Source: Prosthecobacter debontii (GTDB taxonomy: Bacteria > Verrucomicrobiota > Verrucomicrobiia > Verrucomicrobiales > Verrucomicrobiaceae). From it: 64,000 bases of DNA. Each line of letters starts with the position of its first letter. Positions within the stretch are counted from its first letter, which is position 1. A program made the position numbers and the translations under genes. The notes under the pieces are model-generated. The model was not told the DNA's origin. It ran no database searches and saw only the letters and a program-made list of their open reading frames with translations. The stretch lies in NCBI RefSeq assembly GCF_900167535.1, contig NZ_FUYE01000022.1, positions 19,679-83,678 of the forward strand. Direction: 5' to 3'. Of the stretch, positions 59,743-64,000 are shown piece after piece.

Positions 59743-62700
59743 ATGATGAGATGGTGTTTTTTGGTCGTGTTTTGGGCATTTAGTGCAGGGGAATCTAAGG
59801 GTGCAGCACTGGAAGCCATTGAATGGACGGTGGATGCCGGTCTCGAGATCCTTCCTGGGAGTGCGGGCGGACTTAAAAAAACGGGTGGCAGCAACACCGC
59901 TTGGGATCGGGATGCCACCAGTAGTGGAAGTCAAAAAATGGTCGGTAGCGGTAAAGTCGTTTTTACGGCCGCGCTTTACAGCGGATTCGCCTTGGGCCTC
60001 AACCATGTCGATGAAAACGCCAGTTATAACGACTTAGATTTCTGCATTGTCTTGCGCCATGATAACACGGCTCAAGTGTATCATGGTGCGACCGCGGGTC
60101 CGACTCTCGGTAGCTATACGGCTGATTCTTTATTTACAATTGAACGAGCCGACAGTGTCGTCACTTATTCGAAAACCGATCCTACGCATGGCAATAGTTC
60201 GGCTGTTTCCACCTTTCCGTGCGCCGGACCGATGATGGTGGACTGCTCCATGTATCGACTCTACACCCCAGATGGAGCAGCGCTTACCTCGGCGAGTATC
60301 GATAATGGGGATGCCGATGCCGATGGCATGCCGGATAACTGGGAGAAGAAGTATCTGCCTATTGAAACGAATTTGAGCTATCTCTCAGCCTTCACGCCCG
60401 AGGGCGATGCTGACGGCGACAACGTCAGCAATATTCAGGAATACCGAGACGGAAGCAATCCTATCAACGCTCTGAGCTATTTAACCCCCGTCACTTGGCA
60501 GAATCTCGTGGGCACTCAAAATGTCTCAGGGTCTGAAGGAGGGCTGCGAAAAACAGGTAGCGCAGGTTGGAATGCCGATGCGGAAAGCAGCCAGGTGATT
60601 GTGGAAGATGGCATGGTGTCCTTCAGCGCACCCTTAGCTTCCAATTTATTTGTCGGCCTCACCCCCACCAATGACAACCGAAGCTACACCGATCTGGAGT
60701 ATCGCATTCAACTCCTACCGAATAACACGGCCATCGCCAACAGGCCTGAGTCTTCGGCCGATGTCGCATTGTGGGAATACACGGCGAACACCGTCTTCAG
60801 CATTCAGCGGGTCGCGGGTCGCGTCCAGTTCATCAAGGACGGCGTCGTCATTCACACCTCCACCACGTTGAGCAGTGGCCCGCTTCGTGTGGACTGCTCT
60901 CTCAACTCCGTCGCCACTCAAATCTCCAAAGCTCGCATCTACACCGGAGATCTGGATAACGATGGCTTACCTGATGCCTGGGAGTTGGAGTATCTGCCCG
61001 CAAATGCCACTCTCACCAGCCTGACAGGTTTTGAGCCCAATAGCGATCGTGATGGGGATGACCTCTCTAATGCCCAAGAATACGTTTATGGCACCCACCC
61101 GCTTCAGGCTCTCAATTACCCTTCGCCTATCGTCTGGCAACCCTCCACCAATGTGAACGTGGTCGGCACCGAGGGGGGAGTGAAAAAAGTATCGGGAAGC
61201 TCGGCTTGGACCAATGCTGATGCGGTCGGGGAGAAGAGCATCGTCACCAGCGGTTGTTTGCATTTCACCGTCCATGGCACCGGTCCCGTCGGTGTTGGGC
61301 TCACTTACAGCAACGACAGCCGCAGCTACGCGGATCTTGAATACAGCATCTGCGCGGCTTCCAATGGCACCGCGAATGTTTACGAAAATGGGTCATCCAA
61401 AGCTTCCCTTGGCGCTTACAACAATAGCACTCTGTTCACCATCCGCCGAGTGGGCACGGAGGTCGAGTATCTCAAAAACGGTGTTCTCGCTTACACCTCC
61501 CTGATCCCAGCCTATGGGCCGATGCTGATCGACAGTTCTTTCTATGCCATCGGCAGTGAGCTGAGCTCTGCACGCCTCTACAGTGGCGATGTCGATGAAG
61601 ATGCCATGGATGACGGATGGGAACTCCATCATCTGGCCAGCCTTTTGTCCAATACATCGTTAGGATATACGGAGTTGGATCAGTCCTTTCAGCCCGCAGA
61701 TGATCCTGATGGCGACGGCATCAGCAACCTTGAAGAATACTATGCGGGCACGGATCCCCTGCAGGGGCTATCGTCACTTACCCCCATCACTTGGTCCACC
61801 GTGGACAACAATATCACTTTGCTGGGTACCCAAGGAGGCCTTCAAAAAACCAGCGGCGGCAATGCCTACAACGCCGATGCGGTCAGCTCCCAGAGTTTTG
61901 AAGAAAACAGCGCTTTCTTTTTTCATGTGGCACCGGTCGGCACCCTGTATGTCGGTCTCACCTATTCCGACGACAATCCTACTGGCACAGATCTTGAGTA
62001 TGCCTTTGTGCTCACCAGCAGCACCGCCAAGGTGAAGCGGCCTGAGAGTGCCACCGATCTTGACGTTGGCCCTTACACCGTTCAAACGCAGTTTGGCATT
62101 CGGCGTCGCAGCGGAAATATCATGGAGTATTTAAAGGACGGCGTTGTGGTTTACACCTCAACCACCGTTGCGACAGGAAATCTGTCTGCTGATTGTTCCA
62201 TTTATCATCTGAATCACAAAATCGAATCGGCTTTTTGGCAAGACCTCGATCGGGATGGCGATGGTCTTCCTGATGAATGGGAATTCCAGCAATTAACAAT
62301 TTATGCTACTTTAGGAGCTCTGACTAATTTGACGGCTCAAAGCGATACGGACGATGATGGCCTGAGTCTTTTTGAGGAATGGCTTTATGGCACGTCTCCC
62401 AGCTCGTCCGATACGGATAGTGATGGGCTGCCTGATGGATGGGAGATCGACCATGGATTGGACCCGCGGGATCCCTCCAGTGCCAATCACGACATGGATG
62501 GCGATGGCATCACCAATCTGAACGAATATCTCCAGCACACCAATCCGAACCTTCCAGACTTGGATACCGACGGCGATGACTTGCCTGACGCATGGGAGAT
62601 TATCCACGGGCTCAATCCTGACAATGCGGACGAAGATGCCGATCTTATTCCCGATGCCAACAATGACTTCGACGCCGATTGGCTTTCCAATGTTGACGAA

Positions 62701-64000
62701 TATCTTAACGGCACCTATCCCAACGATCCTGATACCGATGATGATGGCCTCACCGATGGCTGGGAACTCTTCTATGGATTGGATCCGCTCAAAGCTGATC
62801 AAAACAACAACGGCCTCCTCGATAGTCTGGATGACCCAGATGGCGATGGCCTAACCAATGCTGAAGAAGTTCAGCATGGAACAGACCCCACCAAGAACGA
62901 TACCGATGAAGACTTTTTGTCCGACAAGTGGGAATTGTTAATGGGGCTCGACCCGAACGAGTATGATGAGGATGGGGATCTGGTGGCCGATGGCGAAAGT
63001 GACTTCGACCACGATGGCCTCAACAACCTGGAAGAAATCAATGCTGGCACCCATCCAACCCATGCTGACACTGACGGTGATGGTCTCCCCGATGGCTGGG
63101 AAGTCCTGAATGGTTCGGATCCGCTCGATGACGATGAGAACGATGACAATATTGACGATGGTCTGGCCGATCCCGACGCTGATGGCCTCACCAATGCTCA
63201 GGAAATCCAGGCGGGAACCAGCCTCACAGACCCTGATACCGACGATGACGGTCTGCTCGATGGCTGGGAGGTTCAATATGCCCTCAATCCCCTCAACGCG
63301 GATCAAAACAGCAACAGCCAGACGGATGGGGCGGACGATTTCGATGCCGATGGTTTGACCAATGCTCAGGAGGTCAGCGCAGGCACGGACCCGAATAAGC
63401 TCGATACCGATGGTGACGAATTACCCGATGGCTGGGAAGTCCTTTACCTTCTCAATCCCAGCAGTGACGACCAAGACGCAGATCGAGAACCCGACGGTTA
63501 CGATGACTTCGATAGTGATGGCTTCACCAATCTGCAAGAATTCAAATTGGGCACTCATCCCGGTGTGGCTGAGGTCGATACCGATGGTGACATCTTGCCA
63601 GATGCGTGGGAGACCCAGCACTCCATGGACCCCAACGACTCAGATCAAAATGACGACACCCTTTCCGATCATCTGAATGATTTCGATAAGGACAGCCTTT
63701 CCAATTTTGATGAATTGCTCCATGGCACAGATCCTTGGCAAGCCGACTCCGACGGCGATGGCCTGCCCGACTACTGGGAGATCGAGAACGGTCTCGATCC
63801 CAACGATGCCCTCGGCCCCAATGGCGCTGCGGGCGATTTCGATGGCGATGGCCAAGGCAACCAGGTGGAGTTTTTCAACAACACCCCTGGCAATGTGTCG
63901 AATGCAGACTCCGGCATGCGTCCCCCTACCGATCCGAACACGCCCAATCCCGAAGACTTCCAACTGTCGTTGGATTTCGCGGATATCGGTGTGAATTACA
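59743..64000 (+). CDS. Giant secreted calcium-binding repeat protein (partial, 3' end outside window)
   Basis: At least 1419 aa, open to the right edge; start ATG 59743 (or 59746), signal peptide RWCFLVVFWAFSAGESKGA. Residues about 25-850 hold four copies of an about 180-residue beta-sandwich-like unit, each with W(S/Q)..G..GG(L/V)(K/R/Q)KT.G...(A/W)NADA, VGLTYSND..SYTDLEY and LKDGVVVYTSTT, each closed by an EF-hand-like DxDxDGLPDxWE. From about 850 on it is a continuous run of thrombospondin-type-3-like repeats: DTDGDGLPDGWEVxxGLDPxxxD and FDxDGLTNxxExxxGTDP. Such repeats bind many Ca2+ ions and form rigid stalks. What follows past the edge (toxin, adhesin, Rhs?) is unknown. Confidence 0.88.
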   Translation, partial: MMRWCFLVVFWAFSAGESKGAALEAIEWTVDAGLEILPGSAGGLKKTGGSNTAWDRDATSSGSQKMVGSGKVVFTAALYSGFALGLNHVDENASYNDLDFCIVLRHDNTAQVYHGATAGPTLGSYTADSLFTIERADSVVTYSKTDPTHGNSSAVSTFPCAGPMMVDCSMYRLYTPDGAALTSASIDNGDADADGMPDNWEKKYLPIETNLSYLSAFTPEGDADGDNVSNIQEYRDGSNPINALSYLTPVTWQNLVGTQNVSGSEGGLRKTGSAGWNADAESSQVIVEDGMVSFSAPLASNLFVGLTPTNDNRSYTDLEYRIQLLPNNTAIANRPESSADVALWEYTANTVFSIQRVAGRVQFIKDGVVIHTSTTLSSGPLRVDCSLNSVATQISKARIYTGDLDNDGLPDAWELEYLPANATLTSLTGFEPNSDRDGDDLSNAQEYVYGTHPLQALNYPSPIVWQPSTNVNVVGTEGGVKKVSGSSAWTNADAVGEKSIVTSGCLHFTVHGTGPVGVGLTYSNDSRSYADLEYSICAASNGTANVYENGSSKASLGAYNNSTLFTIRRVGTEVEYLKNGVLAYTSLIPAYGPMLIDSSFYAIGSELSSARLYSGDVDEDAMDDGWELHHLASLLSNTSLGYTELDQSFQPADDPDGDGISNLEEYYAGTDPLQGLSSLTPITWSTVDNNITLLGTQGGLQKTSGGNAYNADAVSSQSFEENSAFFFHVAPVGTLYVGLTYSDDNPTGTDLEYAFVLTSSTAKVKRPESATDLDVGPYTVQTQFGIRRRSGNIMEYLKDGVVVYTSTTVATGNLSADCSIYHLNHKIESAFWQDLDRDGDGLPDEWEFQQLTIYATLGALTNLTAQSDTDDDGLSLFEEWLYGTSPSSSDTDSDGLPDGWEIDHGLDPRDPSSANHDMDGDGITNLNEYLQHTNPNLPDLDTDGDDLPDAWEIIHGLNPDNADEDADLIPDANNDFDADWLSNVDEYLNGTYPNDPDTDDDGLTDGWELFYGLDPLKADQNNNGLLDSLDDPDGDGLTNAEEVQHGTDPTKNDTDEDFLSDKWELLMGLDPNEYDEDGDLVADGESDFDHDGLNNLEEINAGTHPTHADTDGDGLPDGWEVLNGSDPLDDDENDDNIDDGLADPDADGLTNAQEIQAGTSLTDPDTDDDGLLDGWEVQYALNPLNADQNSNSQTDGADDFDADGLTNAQEVSAGTDPNKLDTDGDELPDGWEVLYLLNPSSDDQDADREPDGYDDFDSDGFTNLQEFKLGTHPGVAEVDTDGDILPDAWETQHSMDPNDSDQNDDTLSDHLNDFDKDSLSNFDELLHGTDPWQADSDGDGLPDYWEIENGLDPNDALGPNGAAGDFDGDGQGNQVEFFNNTPGNVSNADSGMRPPTDPNTPNPEDFQLSLDFADIGVNY

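Overview
The window reads as a chromosomal segment of a free-living member of the Verrucomicrobiota, probably close to Prosthecobacter or Verrucomicrobium. The supporting evidence is two secreted Cys-type sulfatases, two PEP-CTERM proteins with VPEP/APEP + helix + Arg-rich tails, secreted PQQ-propeller and squalene-cyclase-like proteins, an M60-type peptidase, a 4013-residue secreted repeat protein, many genes without a clear Shine-Dalgarno, and a TGTTC-N4-GAACA LexA-type box in front of dinB. The taxonomic call is inference from gene content; there is no rRNA gene or conserved phylogenetic marker apart from infC and acpP.

Layout. 0-2.4 kb (minus strand): a three-gene module of zinc-ribbon pseudokinase, VWA protein and an adenylosuccinate-synthetase-like enzyme that runs off the left edge. 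2.7-11.1 kb: DUF1015 protein, a small protein + HNH nuclease cassette, secreted chorismate mutase, PQQ-propeller protein, membrane proteins and a secreted FAD-dependent oxidoreductase. 11.2-20.4 kb: FKBP, PEP-CTERM protein, sulfatase, SanA-like protein, O-antigen-ligase-like protein with TPRs, SGNH hydrolase, DinB-type polymerase with its LexA box, and a beta-helix protein. 20.5-33.1 kb is more housekeeping: Ski2-like helicase, prepilin-like protein, infC starting at AUU, HAD phosphatase and birA (overlapping by 4 bp), manganese catalase, cyclase-like and YdjY-type secreted proteins, YugP zinc peptidase, acpP, Ste24-like protease. 33.2-39.6 kb: second sulfatase, TatD-like hydrolase, a nucleotidyltransferase with a small overlapping partner, and an M60-type metallopeptidase. 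39.6-52.4 kb: the giant GEVED/SdrD_B/Ig-like protein and an upstream PEP-CTERM protein, both on the minus strand. 52.6-58.5 kb: glycosyltransferase, HD hydrolase, ferredoxin, HemQ/ChdC, a ParE-type toxin-antitoxin pair, thiG, an RsmC-like methyltransferase and tRNA-Tyr(GTA). 58.5-59.7 kb: gene-free and full of repeats. 59.7-64 kb: the 5' part of a second very large secreted protein with thrombospondin-type-3-like calcium repeats, cut by the right edge.

Two real genes are open at the window edges (1-446 minus; 59743-64000 plus). The non-coding signals that look most informative are the dinB LexA box, a family of paired hairpins at 5.4, 14.6 and 57.1 kb whose stems co-vary while the loops are conserved, and the 68-bp repeats behind the tRNA. 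The best candidate for an undescribed system is the pseudokinase-VWA-PurA-like module at the left edge.
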